Source: Castellaniella sp034675905 (GTDB taxonomy: Bacteria > Pseudomonadota > Gammaproteobacteria > Burkholderiales > Burkholderiaceae_B). From it: a stretch of DNA of 64,000 nucleotides. The stretch's first letter is position 1. Each line of letters starts with the position of its first letter. The translations under genes were made by a program, and so were the position numbers. The stretch covers positions 62,001 through 126,000 of the forward strand of contig NZ_JAUCCV010000010.1 of NCBI RefSeq assembly GCF_034675905.1. The letters are read 5' to 3'. The notes under the pieces were generated by a model. It made no database searches and was not told the origin of the DNA. It saw only the letters and a list, made by a program, of their open reading frames with translations. This document shows positions 28,236 through 38,151 of this stretch, piece by piece.

Positions 28236-28299
28236 GATGACTCCTCATCGCCCCATTATGAGGCATCTGGGTGTCTAGAGGTTCCGGGCCGATTCACAT

Positions 28300-28877
28300 G
28301 GTTGTCTCCCGTGCTTTAGGTAACTCTATTTTACAAGGTGTGGGATTCTTTGGGGGCTTTGTCGAAAGCACGAGCAAAAAGGTTGCATGCAGAAATTGTC
28401 TTGTTTTCTGCCTATCAATAGGCTTTTCCGATTGACACCGATACCGGCTTCCCGTTGGTGAGAGTACTTCCCAAAGAGGCTTGGCCTCTCTGGACTCTCC
28501 ACCCTCGCCGACGGGAGCCTCGGGGGCTGGGGTTACGGGCCGATGGCCCTGAACCCCTCCCTCGGGCGAAGCGTGCGGACACTCCTGCCGCGTCAAGGGG
28601 CCGTGTCCTCGCCCGTAGGGCTGCGGGCCGCACCATCCCTTGACCCGTCATCCGCGCTGTCTATGGTGCGATCCGACGCGCAGAGCGATTCTGGCTGGAA
28701 GAGGTGTCAAGGGCGGGACCGGAGGCCGCAGCCCGAAGCAAGGCGTAGGGACCGAGTGAGGATGCCGGGCGTAGCCTTCACCCTTGACGCATCTGGAGGC
28801 CGTGCAGCCTATTGGCAAGGGATAGGTCAGCCGCATAGCCTGCCTACTTCTGGCAATCGCTAAAAATGGGGGGATTA
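28300..28877. other. GC-rich unexplained segment ending in an IS-like terminus
   Basis: Reading frames exist on both strands, but none shows a family motif or ribosome site. From about 28430 the DNA becomes strongly GC-rich compared with the island, with several G/C-run hairpin possibilities. At its right edge, 28862-28877 read on the minus strand gives GGTAATCCCCCCAT followed by TTTTAGCG. That is nearly the terminus of the nested IS3-family element at 17407, and it abuts the broken integrase exactly. The segment may be debris of an insertion sequence; I could not find the other end. Confidence 0.4.
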
Positions 28878-29480
28878 CCGACAAGCTGCTTACTCGTGTT
28901 GACGGCAGTCTGCCCGGACTCAAGAAGTGCATCCTTGAACTGAACGACGTGCGCCCTCGTGATAGCCGCAGGGGCAATGCCTCCGACGTATTCACGGAAC
29001 CGCCGCACCACTCGATCCATAGCCTTCATGTGGTAGCTGCTGGGCTTACGCTCGTTCTTCCACAACGTATCCAAGTCATCCAGCGACAGACCGACACTGG
29101 CGACTGCTGGGACACTCAGAACTCTATCTGTTGGGGAAGCCTTCACAACCGCGATTGCAGCCCGCTGGCTGCCTCGAGTCTGTGCCGTGCAAGTATCCCC
29201 TTAGCGCGGGGCAGCCGGAGTATCTTGGGGCCGTATCCGCCGTTCCCTGCCGTAGATCATCATGGGTGGCCGACTGAGTACCCGACAGTGCATCCGCAAT
29301 TGTGCGGAACTCACCGTCAACTTTCACGGCGGCAATACGGCAGCGGGCCTTGGCTTCGGCATAGTTGCTCGTGCCCAGAGCACGAGTGACTTCCCGACGA
29401 CCGTAGGTGGCACGCAGCCCAGCAGGAACAGCACGACGGATGTAGTAGCGATTACCGCGACGTTGAAGATAGGTACACAT
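28878..29480 (-). pseudogene. Tyrosine-recombinase integrase, truncated and frameshifted
   Basis: The N-terminus MCTYLQRRGNRYYIRRAVPA and EVTRALGTSNYAEAKARCR belong to the DUF6538/Arm-binding region of phage-type integrases. After a frame change between about 29.13 and 29.25 kb the gene continues as SVPAVASVGLSLDDLDTLW, then MDRVVRRFREYVGG and ITRAHVVQFKDALLESGQT, the core-binding SAM-like domain. It stops at an IS-like terminus, so the catalytic domain with R-H-R-Y is missing. Its position beside tRNA-Leu identifies it as the former integrase of the island. Confidence 0.75.
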
Positions 29481-29563
29481 GGCGACAGTCCCATGGACAT
29501 GTAGCAGTCGCCTGAATTTTCCACGTCCGAATCGGCGAGATGGCAACGCAACTCTTTGATTCT

Positions 29564-29588
29564 AAACATGGTGCCCGGGGCCGGAATC
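29564..29588. repeat. Right attachment-site direct repeat (3' end of tRNA-Leu)
   Basis: AAACATGGTGC...GGGGCCGGAATC, the partner of the repeat at 9888-9912. It covers the CCA end, the acceptor 3' strand and part of the T-arm of the tRNA-Leu gene. The island lies between the two repeats. Confidence 0.8.
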
Positions 29589-29653
29589 GAACCGGCACGC
29601 CTTGCGGCGGGGGATTTTGAGTCCCCTGCGTCTACCAATTTCACCACCCGGGC
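29569..29653 (-). tRNA. tRNA-Leu(CAA)
   Basis: On the minus strand an 85-nt class II tRNA can be folded: acceptor stem GCCCGGG/CCCGGGC with encoded ACCA, D-arm with AATTGGTAGAC, and anticodon stem GGGGA/TCCCC with loop CTCAAAA (anticodon CAA at 29617-29619). A variable arm containing CCGCAAGG and T-arm GCCGG-TTCGATT-CCGGC complete it. The gene is the integration target of the adjacent island and remains intact. Confidence 0.95.
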
Positions 29654-29695
29654 AGGGTCGGGGTGGCAGATCGCTACCCCGGAAATGGATCGCCA

Positions 29696-30706
29696 TTATA
29701 CGGTGTTTTTCTGCATGTCTGCCTGACGGCGCCAAACACCGGGGGACTGTCCGTACTCGGACCTGAAAGTGCGCCCCATATGCGCAGCATCCGCAAAGCC
29801 GCAATCGGATGCAATGGCAGCAATGCTTTTGTCGGTCTGGCGCAGCATCCAGGCGGCCAGGCGCAGGCGCACGGTACGGGCGTAGGCCTGGGGGGTAGTG
29901 CCCAGGTGCTGGTGAAACAGGCGCTGCAATTGCCGGGGCGACAGGCCCAGGCGGCTGGCCAGATCGGCCAATCCCAGGGCCTGACCGGCATACTGCTGGA
30001 TCAATAGAACGGCGCGGCGCACTGCCGGGGGACTATCGGCAGGCACATCGGGCGGCGGGGGCTGCACCTGGCGGTGAGGTTCACCGGCCTCGATCTGCAG
30101 CAAGCGCAGGGCGCGCCGGATGTCCGCCTGGGGCACGTAGCGGCTAAGGATGCGCACGGCCACATCGGTGACGGCGGGGCCGCCGGCGCAGCTGATGCGC
30201 CGGCGGTCAAAAGCAACGGGCTGATCCGTGACCAGATCGTCCGGCCCGAACACGGGATAGCGATCGGAAAAATCCCGGTATAGATCCCCGCTGACGCACA
30301 GGCGATACCCCGCCATGACCCCCGCCTGGGCCAGAACAAAGACGCCATTGCACAGCCCGGCGATCCGGCGACCGCCTCTGGCGGCCTGACGCAGCCAGGC
30401 CAGCAAGCCCGGCCCAGGAATATCCTGCGGCAGATGGGGACCGCCCACCACTACGATGTAATCAAAGCGCAGGGGATCGCCCAATAAGTCGGTGGGCACA
30501 ACCTGCACGCCGCTGGCCGAACGCACGGGAATCAAGGTGTCGGCCACCACTTCCCATGAGCAGGGGCCGGGTGTATCGGTCTGGGCGTCCAGCAGCCCCA
30601 GCAGATCGGTAAAGGCGGCAAAGGCGCCCATGGCGAACTGCGGCAGCAGCACAAACCCCAGGCGCACGGAAATTTCAGGCATGGATGGAATGTCGTTTTT
30701 ATTCAT
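29696..30706 (-). CDS. GlxA-family AraC-type transcriptional regulator
   Basis: 336 residues. An N-terminal DJ-1/PfpI-like domain (VVVGGPHLPQDI, GLCNGVFVLAQAGVM) is followed by a C-terminal AraC double helix-turn-helix (GLADLASRLGLSPRQLQRLF, IAAIASDCGFADAAHMGRTF). GlxA-type regulators often control catabolism of amino acids, betaines or amides. It is divergent from sdaA, with about 220 bp between, so control of serine degradation is possible but unproven. Confidence 0.85.
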   Translation of the reverse strand: MNKNDIPSMPEISVRLGFVLLPQFAMGAFAAFTDLLGLLDAQTDTPGPCSWEVVADTLIPVRSASGVQVVPTDLLGDPLRFDYIVVVGGPHLPQDIPGPGLLAWLRQAARGGRRIAGLCNGVFVLAQAGVMAGYRLCVSGDLYRDFSDRYPVFGPDDLVTDQPVAFDRRRISCAGGPAVTDVAVRILSRYVPQADIRRALRLLQIEAGEPHRQVQPPPPDVPADSPPAVRRAVLLIQQYAGQALGLADLASRLGLSPRQLQRLFHQHLGTTPQAYARTVRLRLAAWMLRQTDKSIAAIASDCGFADAAHMGRTFRSEYGQSPGVWRRQADMQKNTV

Positions 30707-30928
30707 TTATGTAAACATAAAGTCGTGTTTATTCTAGATAAAGAAATCGTATGGATTCACCGCTATTAGGGAAAACAGCATGAACAATAGATTCAGCGCT
30801 TCCATACTATACAAACGTCGTTTTCATTCAATCATCATTCTGCCAAATCACTAGAATCTCTGGCAAGCAAGGCCTGCCCCTATTCCAGGGCCATGCAGGC
30901 GATACACCCCTATTTCCAGGAGGCGACC

Positions 30929-32341
<1,413 letters not shown>

Positions 32342-32345
32342 TCCC

Positions 32346-33179
32346 CTAGCGCCCGGCCCGCACCACGCCGATGCTGGCGGCGACCACCAGGCCGACCCCC
32401 AGTATCTGCCCCAGCAGCATGCCCTGCCCCAGGATCAGCCAGCCCGACAGGGCGCCGATGGCGGGCTCCAGGCTCATCAGCACGCCAAAGGCAGCGGCGG
32501 GCAGACGGCGCAAAGACTGCATTTCCAGGATGTAGGGCACCAGGGGCACCAGCACGGCCAGCCCCGCCGTCAGGCCCAGCTGCTGCCAGGGAAACAGCAC
32601 CGTGCCGGATTCCACCACCGCAAAGGGCAGCGACAGCACAGCTGCCGCCAGCAATGACGCCGATAGTCCTTGCAGGCCGGGAAAGCCCCGGCCAATGCGC
32701 TTCATCATGATGATGTAGACCGCCCAACCGGCAGCCGCCAGCAAGGCAAAGGCGATACCCACAGGATCCGCCCCTGGCCCGCTATGCGCGTCTCCCCAGG
32801 CCAGCAACAGAATGCCGATGGCGGCCAGCAGGGGCCAGGCCAGCGCCCGCCAACCGCGCACGCCCAAGGCGGCGACCGCCAGCGGGCCGCAGAATTCCAA
32901 GGCGACGGTCAGATGTTGGGGCAGCCGTTCCAGGGCGACGAAAAACGCCAGGGACATGACGGCCATCCCGGCCCCCAGGATCAGCGTTGCACGCCATTGG
33001 GCGGCGGTGAAACGGTGCAGGGGTGGGCGTACGAAGAGGAACAACACGACTGCCGCCCAGCATATCCGCAAGGCGGATGTACTCAGCGGCCCATAATCCC
33101 CGATCACGGGCACCGCCAGCGAGACCCCGGTCTGCACGCTGATCATCGACGCCACGGCCAGGCCGACCGCCACCAGCAT
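32346..33179 (-). CDS. EamA-family exporter, RhtA-like
   Basis: About 277 residues with ten membrane helices in two EamA repeats. VALEFCGPLAVA and FGVLMSLEPAIGALSGWLILGQ are characteristic of the RhtA/YhbE group, where RhtA exports threonine and homoserine. Its location next to L-serine dehydratase would fit an amino-acid exporter, an inference only. I chose the ATG preceded by GAAGGG; the frame is open much further upstream, but over the divergent luciferase-like gene. Confidence 0.75.
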   Translation of the reverse strand: MLVAVGLAVASMISVQTGVSLAVPVIGDYGPLSTSALRICWAAVVLFLFVRPPLHRFTAAQWRATLILGAGMAVMSLAFFVALERLPQHLTVALEFCGPLAVAALGVRGWRALAWPLLAAIGILLLAWGDAHSGPGADPVGIAFALLAAAGWAVYIIMMKRIGRGFPGLQGLSASLLAAAVLSLPFAVVESGTVLFPWQQLGLTAGLAVLVPLVPYILEMQSLRRLPAAAFGVLMSLEPAIGALSGWLILGQGMLLGQILGVGLVVAASIGVVRAGR

Positions 33180-33380
33180 GCCGTTGCCCTTCAGCGATCG
33201 GGCGTCTTGACCCGAAGATGAGGGCGCATCTGCACCGGGCGATTGGCGGCGCGTCCCATCGTCGGTCACGTTTTGGCCGGCCGGTGAAAATGGCTTATCG
33301 TTGGGCACTGCAATCTCAGGCGGCCAGTCATGCCGCTGCCTGCTTTGTTTCTCAGACACACGACTATACAGGACCTCTCG

Positions 33381-34397
33381 ATGCACGTTTCCATTCCCTT
33401 GTCCGTCCTGGATCTGGCGCCGATCACCGAGGACGGCAGCGCGGCCGAATCCTTTGCCCACACGGCTGATCTGGCGCGCCATGCGGACGCCTGGGGGTTC
33501 TGCCGCTACTGGATGGCGGAACACCACGGCATGACGGGCATCGCCAGCGCCGCCACCGCCATTTTGATCAACCATGTCGCGGCCGCCACCACCCGCATCC
33601 GCGTGGGGGCGGGCGGCATCATGCTGCCCAATCACTCGCCCCTGGTCATCGCCGAGCAATTCGGCACGCTGGACGCCCTGCACCCTGGACGCATCGACCT
33701 GGGCCTGGGGCGTGCGCCGGGGTCGGACCAGACGACGGCGCGGGCGCTGCGCCGGGCGCTGCAGACCGACCCCGATGCCTTTCCCCGCGATGTGGTGGAA
33801 TTGATGGGCTATTTCCAGGGCCAGAACCCGGTGCGCGCCGTCCCCGGCGAAGGCCACGGCGTACCGATCTGGATTCTGGGGTCCAGCCTGTTCGGCGCCC
33901 AGCTGGCGGCGGCGTTGGGGCTGCCCTATGCCTTTGCCTCGCACTTCGCGCCGGCCCAGATGATGGACGCGATCCGCGTCTACCGGCAGCATTTCCAGCC
34001 GTCCGAACACCTGGACAAGCCCTACGTCATGCTGGGATTCAATGTCTTTGCCGCCGACACGGACGAACAGGCGCATTTTCTGGCCAGTTCCTGGCAGCAG
34101 TCCTTCGTCAATCTGCGCACCGGCCGCCCTGGCCGCCTGCCCAGACCGGTGGACGGGTATCTGGACGGCCTGCCGCCGGCCGCCCGTGAACTGCTGGACC
34201 ATATCCTGTCGTGCGCCGCCATCGGTTCACCGGACGCGGTCGCCGCGCAGATGCAGTCCTTCATCGCCCGCACGGGGGCCGACGAGTTGATGATCACCTG
34301 CAATATGCATGATCACGCGGCGCGGCTGCGATCCTATGAAATCGTGGCGGGGCTGATCCGCCCGGCAGACCGCCCCGATCAGGCCGCGCAAGCCTGA
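33381..34397 (+). CDS. LLM-class flavin-dependent oxidoreductase
   Basis: 338 residues. MHVSIPLSVLDLAPI starts a luciferase-like TIM barrel, with YWMAEHHGM, VGAGGIMLPNHSPL, RIDLGLGRAPGSD and PIWILGSSLFGAQLAAALGL, the pattern of the YhbW/MsnO8-type single-component monooxygenases of unknown substrate that use reduced FMN. The ATG at 33381 was chosen because it begins the first beta strand directly; the frame extends 51 bases further up. Confidence 0.85.
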   Translation: MHVSIPLSVLDLAPITEDGSAAESFAHTADLARHADAWGFCRYWMAEHHGMTGIASAATAILINHVAAATTRIRVGAGGIMLPNHSPLVIAEQFGTLDALHPGRIDLGLGRAPGSDQTTARALRRALQTDPDAFPRDVVELMGYFQGQNPVRAVPGEGHGVPIWILGSSLFGAQLAAALGLPYAFASHFAPAQMMDAIRVYRQHFQPSEHLDKPYVMLGFNVFAADTDEQAHFLASSWQQSFVNLRTGRPGRLPRPVDGYLDGLPPAARELLDHILSCAAIGSPDAVAAQMQSFIARTGADELMITCNMHDHAARLRSYEIVAGLIRPADRPDQAAQA

Positions 34398-34407
34398 TCC
34401 TGTCGCC

Positions 34408-35238
34408 TCAGGGGGCGATCGGCAGCGCCCGCTTATGGGCGCTGCGCCGCCAGGCGCCGACGATGATGTCAAAGGCTTCCGGGGCTACATCCAGCCCTTC
34501 CAGGAAATCATCGATCTGCTGATAACTGACACCGAAGGCGTCTTCGTCGGGCTTGAGCGGCGTCAGCAGCTCCAGATCGGCGGTGGGTACTTTGAACACC
34601 AAGGCATCGGGCGCCCCCATGGCACCGGCCAACGCCCGGACCCGGCGCTTGTTCAAGCCTGCCAGCGGGGTGACGTCGGCGGCGCCATCGCCGAATTTGG
34701 TGAAGAACCCCATCAGGGCTTCGGCGGCATGATCCGTGCCCACCACCAGCCCGCCGCGCGCGCCGGCCACGGCATATTGGGCGATCATGCGTTGACGCGC
34801 CTTGATGTTGCCATGCAGGAAGTCTTGCTGAGCGGCATCGCGAAACGTCTGCCCCGATGCCTGCACCGCCGCCAGCATGGCGTCGGCGGCGGGCTGTACA
34901 TCCACCGTCAGGGATTCGTCGGGCTGAATGACCTGCAGGCAGGCCTGCGCGTCGGCTTCGTCCAGCTGGGCGCCATAGGGCAGGCGCATGGCCACGAACC
35001 GGGCATCTCCGCCCTGATCGCGCACCTGCCGCACCGCCCGTTGCGCCAGGCAGCCCGCCGTCAGGGAATCCACCCCGCCGCTGATGCCCAGCACCAGGGC
35101 GCGCGCGCCGGTGCTGCGCAAGAGCTCAGCCAGAAAATCCACCCGCTGCCCGATTTCGGCAGCGGCATCGAAATGATCGCGCACCCCCAGACCCAGGCGG
35201 ATCTGCAACTGCAAGGCGCATTGTTCAGCGGTCAACAA
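34408..35238 (-). CDS. nadE: Ammonia-dependent NAD+ synthetase, TTG start
   Basis: About 276 residues. The ATP-pyrophosphatase P-loop LVLGISGGVDS lies near residue 50, followed by RLPYG, HGNIKARQRM, VVGTDHAAEALMGFFTKFGDGAADV and PTADLELL. These are the signatures of E. coli-type NadE, which amidates nicotinic acid adenine dinucleotide with ammonia. The frame lacks an ATG at the right place. I chose TTG at 35238, eight bases after GGAGG; a second TTG follows directly. There is no glutaminase domain, so free ammonia is the donor. Confidence 0.9.
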   Translation of the reverse strand: MLTAEQCALQLQIRLGLGVRDHFDAAAEIGQRVDFLAELLRSTGARALVLGISGGVDSLTAGCLAQRAVRQVRDQGGDARFVAMRLPYGAQLDEADAQACLQVIQPDESLTVDVQPAADAMLAAVQASGQTFRDAAQQDFLHGNIKARQRMIAQYAVAGARGGLVVGTDHAAEALMGFFTKFGDGAADVTPLAGLNKRRVRALAGAMGAPDALVFKVPTADLELLTPLKPDEDAFGVSYQQIDDFLEGLDVAPEAFDIIVGAWRRSAHKRALPIAP

Positions 35239-35240
35239 GA

Positions 35241-35340
35241 TACGGTCCTCCGTCAAAAAGGGCCCCCACGCTGCGCCTTCGGCTTGCTGCCCTCCAAGGG
35301 GGCGCTTTTTGCCTTGGGGCGGCCCGGCGGCAAAAAAGGG
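35241..35340. repeat. GC-rich intergenic repeat of the CCCTCCAAGGGGGCGC type
   Basis: The stretch between nadE and ilvD contains CGCTGCGCCTTCGG, CTGCCCTCCAAGGGGGCGC, TTTTTGCC and TTGGGGCGGCCCGG. I recall near-identical blocks in many intergenic regions of Burkholderiales genomes, often as a terminator-like structure. Only one copy is seen in this window. Confidence 0.4.
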
Positions 35341-35382
35341 CCGGATTCCACAGAATCCAGCCCGATACGATACTGCAGAACG

Positions 35383-35401
35383 GCCCGCCTGCACGGCGGG
35401 C
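35383..35401 (-). terminator. Possible terminator after ilvD
   Basis: A 7-bp perfect stem GCCCGCC/GGCGGGC with a five-base loop, located 9 bases beyond the ilvD stop codon. The following bases are only moderately T-rich, so termination strength is uncertain. Confidence 0.4.
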
Positions 35402-35409
35402 TGTTCCCG

Positions 35410-37101
35410 TCAGCTGCGGTCTTCGAAGCGATCCAGCACGGCGCCGGTGCTGGCATCCGAGCAGTTGAAGGCGAATTTCGCCTGCACCCCGCGCGTGTAG
35501 CGGGGGGCCGGCGGCGTCCAGCCGGCGCGGCGCTTGGCCAGAACGTCGTCGGACACATTCACCTGCAGCAGCTGCTTGTGCGCGTCGATGGTGATGGAAT
35601 CGCCTTCTTCGACCAGGGCGATCGTGCCGCCCACGGCGGCTTCGGGGGCGACGTGGCCCACGACCATGCCCCAGGTGCCGCCCGAGAAACGGCCATCGGT
35701 GATCAGACCCACCGAATCGCCCAGGCCTTCACCCACCAGAGCGCTGGTGGGCGCAAGCATTTCCGGCATGCCCGGACCGCCCTTGGGGCCCAGATAACGC
35801 AGCACCATCACGTCGCCGGCCTTGATCTTGCCGGCCAGGATGGCGTCCATGGCGGACTGTTCGTCATCAAACACCCGCGCCGGGCCGGTCATGGCCGGGT
35901 TTTTCAGGCCGGTGATTTTCGCCACGGCGCCCAGCTCGGCCAGATTACCCTTCAGGATGGCCAGGTGGCCTTCCTTGTAGAGCGCCTTGTCCAGGGTGTG
36001 GATGATGGTCTGGTCGGCGCTGGGCACGTCGGGCACATCGGCCAGCGTTTCGGCAATGGTTTTGCCGGTGATGGTGATGCAGTCGCCATGCAGCAGGCCG
36101 GCGTTCAACAGCAGTTTCATGACCTGGGGCACGCCGCCCGCCTTGTGGAAGTCCACCACCAGAAATTCGCCGCTGGGTTTCAGGTCGCAGATGACCGGCA
36201 CGCGACGGCGCACGCGCTCGAAATCGTCGATGGTCCATTCGACCTCGGCCGCATGGGCGATGGCCAGGATATGCAGCACGGCATTGGTCGAGCCGCCCGT
36301 GGCCATAATGACGGCCACGGCGTTTTCGATGGATTTGCGCGTGACGATGTCGCGCGGCTTCAGGTCCAATTCGACGGCTTTCAGCAGCACGCGAGCCGAT
36401 TCGGCGGCCGAGTCGATCTTTTCCTGGTGCACGTTGGCCATGGTCGAGGAATACGGCAGGCTCATGCCCATGACCTCGAAGGCGGAACTCATGGTGTTGG
36501 CCGTGTACATGCCGCCACAGGACCCGCTGCAGGGGATGGCGTGGGTTTCGATATTGCGCAGATCGGTTTCGGACATGCGGCCGGCGGCGTGTTCGCCGAC
36601 GGCTTCGAAGACGCTGACGATGTTCAGGTCCTTGCCGTTGTAGCTGCCCGGCAGGATGGTGCCGCCGTAGACGTAAATGGACGGCACATTGGAGCGCAGC
36701 ATGCCCATCATGCCGCCTGGCATGTTCTTGTCGCAACCGCCGATCACCAGCACGCCGTCCATCCACTGGCCCTGCACACAGGTTTCCACGCAGTCGGCGA
36801 TGACTTCGCGCGACACCAGGGAATATTTCATGCCTTCGGTGCCCATCGCCATGCCATCGGAGATCGTCGGCGTACCGAACATCTGCGGATTGCCGCCGGC
36901 CGCCTTGGTCGCTGCCGCTGCTGCGTCCGCCAGCGGCTGCAGGCCGCTGTTGCACGGCGTGATGGTGCTCTGACCATTGGCGATGCCGATCATGGGCTTG
37001 TTGAAGTCGTCCTCGGTATAGCCCAGGGCGTAGTACATGGAACGGTTCGGTGCGCGGGCCACCCCCTGGGTGATATTGGACGAGCGCAAAGGCTTGGACA
37101 T
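35410..37101 (-). CDS. ilvD: Dihydroxy-acid dehydratase
   Basis: About 563 residues from the ATG of MSKPLRSS, which has AAGGA eight bases upstream. GGCDKNMPGGMMGMLR and PCSGSCGGMYTANTMSSAFE contain the cysteines of the iron-sulfur cluster, and GTEGMKYSLVSREVIADCVE and TDGRFSGGTWGMVVGHVAPE are diagnostic. The enzyme makes the 2-oxo acids for valine, leucine and isoleucine. Length and motifs are normal for the short-type IlvD. Confidence 0.95.
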   Translation of the reverse strand: MSKPLRSSNITQGVARAPNRSMYYALGYTEDDFNKPMIGIANGQSTITPCNSGLQPLADAAAAATKAAGGNPQMFGTPTISDGMAMGTEGMKYSLVSREVIADCVETCVQGQWMDGVLVIGGCDKNMPGGMMGMLRSNVPSIYVYGGTILPGSYNGKDLNIVSVFEAVGEHAAGRMSETDLRNIETHAIPCSGSCGGMYTANTMSSAFEVMGMSLPYSSTMANVHQEKIDSAAESARVLLKAVELDLKPRDIVTRKSIENAVAVIMATGGSTNAVLHILAIAHAAEVEWTIDDFERVRRRVPVICDLKPSGEFLVVDFHKAGGVPQVMKLLLNAGLLHGDCITITGKTIAETLADVPDVPSADQTIIHTLDKALYKEGHLAILKGNLAELGAVAKITGLKNPAMTGPARVFDDEQSAMDAILAGKIKAGDVMVLRYLGPKGGPGMPEMLAPTSALVGEGLGDSVGLITDGRFSGGTWGMVVGHVAPEAAVGGTIALVEEGDSITIDAHKQLLQVNVSDDVLAKRRAGWTPPAPRYTRGVQAKFAFNCSDASTGAVLDRFEDRS

Positions 37102-37233
37102 GATCGGATCCTTACGGGTTATATCTGAGGACAATCGTAAAGTGTACGGCTTGTTCGCGCAACGCGCAGCGAGCCGATCCGCTGCGTGCGGATATTCCCG
37201 CGCCCTACCCGCGCGATCACGCGCGGATCGTTT

Positions 37234-37938
37234 TTAAAAATCCCGCCGCGCCGCCTGCGCCCAGGACGCCAGTTGCTCGGGCTTGAGCAGCGCCCAATCC
37301 CGGCGAGCACCGGAAATATGCCCCTGGGCGACCCAATCCGCCAACAGACGGCTGAGCGTTTCCGGCCGCACCCCCAGATGCGTCGCCAGCTGACGCTGGG
37401 TTAATGGCAGACGCACGGTGCCCGCATGATCGCTGGGCAGGCGCAACAGATAGTCCGCCAGGCGCTGCGCTGCCGTGCTGTCGCTGTACCACTCGATGTC
37501 ATTGACCCGCTGGTAGACCCGGTCGCTCAGGCGGTTCAAGAGCCGCACGGCCAGTTCCGGCCAGGCCTGCACCGCCTCTTGCAGGCCGATGCGTTTCAAG
37601 CACTGCACGATCACATCGCCGCGCGCACGCGCCTCCATGGGGTAGCGGCCATGGCTCATGAACATGGCGGTCTCCGCCAGCAGTTGACCCGGCTGGAAAA
37701 TCTGAAAGACACGCTCCTGCCCGTCCTGGGTATGGCGTAGCACCTCGATGTCGCCCCCCAGGACATACAGGTATTCCACCGCATCCTGCCCTTCCCGGAA
37801 CAGCACGTCTCCCGACTGCACGTGCAGGATGGCGGCATCGCGCAGCAACACCGGCGTCAGATCCTGCGGCATGCCGCGAAACAGGCTGTGCTCCAGGACC
37901 TGCACAGGAGAATCAACAGTTTTATGGGTTTTTGTCAT
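37234..37938 (-). CDS. Crp/Fnr-family transcriptional regulator
   Basis: About 234 residues from the ATG beginning MTKTHK. An N-terminal cyclic-nucleotide-binding-like beta roll (GDVLFREGQDAVEYLYVLGG, FQPGQLLAETAMF) is joined by a long helix to a winged helix-turn-helix (LTQRQLATHLGVRPETLSRL). No N-terminal cysteine cluster of the Fnr type is present. This looks like the Dnr/NnrR-like or heme-responsive branch of the family, but the ligand is unknown. It is divergent from ppc. Confidence 0.8.
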   Translation of the reverse strand: MTKTHKTVDSPVQVLEHSLFRGMPQDLTPVLLRDAAILHVQSGDVLFREGQDAVEYLYVLGGDIEVLRHTQDGQERVFQIFQPGQLLAETAMFMSHGRYPMEARARGDVIVQCLKRIGLQEAVQAWPELAVRLLNRLSDRVYQRVNDIEWYSDSTAAQRLADYLLRLPSDHAGTVRLPLTQRQLATHLGVRPETLSRLLADWVAQGHISGARRDWALLKPEQLASWAQAARRDF

Positions 37939-38151
37939 GGCAGCTGAAACCCTTCGATGGCGATTGCCCGCGACTGAAAACAATTCGCATCCATATAGGA
38001 AAAACGCAGGGACATCATACTGCCGGCCATATAAGCACATGGCATAGCCCCTATACGGTTTTGTTCATAATGCGCTTATGATGACTGGTTGCCGGCCCGG
38101 GGGCCTCCCTGCGCCGCACGCCCTATTCACCCTCACGCCAATGGAGACCCC

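Larger units (their letters stand above)
27055..28296 (-). mobile_element. Intact IS3-family insertion sequence, 1242 bp
   Basis: The ends are inverted repeats TGAATCGGCCCGG...TCTAGAC. A 3-bp CAT flanks both sides (27052-27054 and 28297-28299), fitting the 3-4 bp target duplication of IS3 elements. It contains overlapping orfA and orfB on the minus strand, both intact, so it is probably still active. Confidence 0.85.

Noticed and set aside
34435..37128. An open frame of about 900 codons opposite nadE and ilvD
   Set aside because: It is the antisense shadow of two well-recognised genes in GC-rich DNA, with no ribosome-binding site and His/Gln-rich composition.
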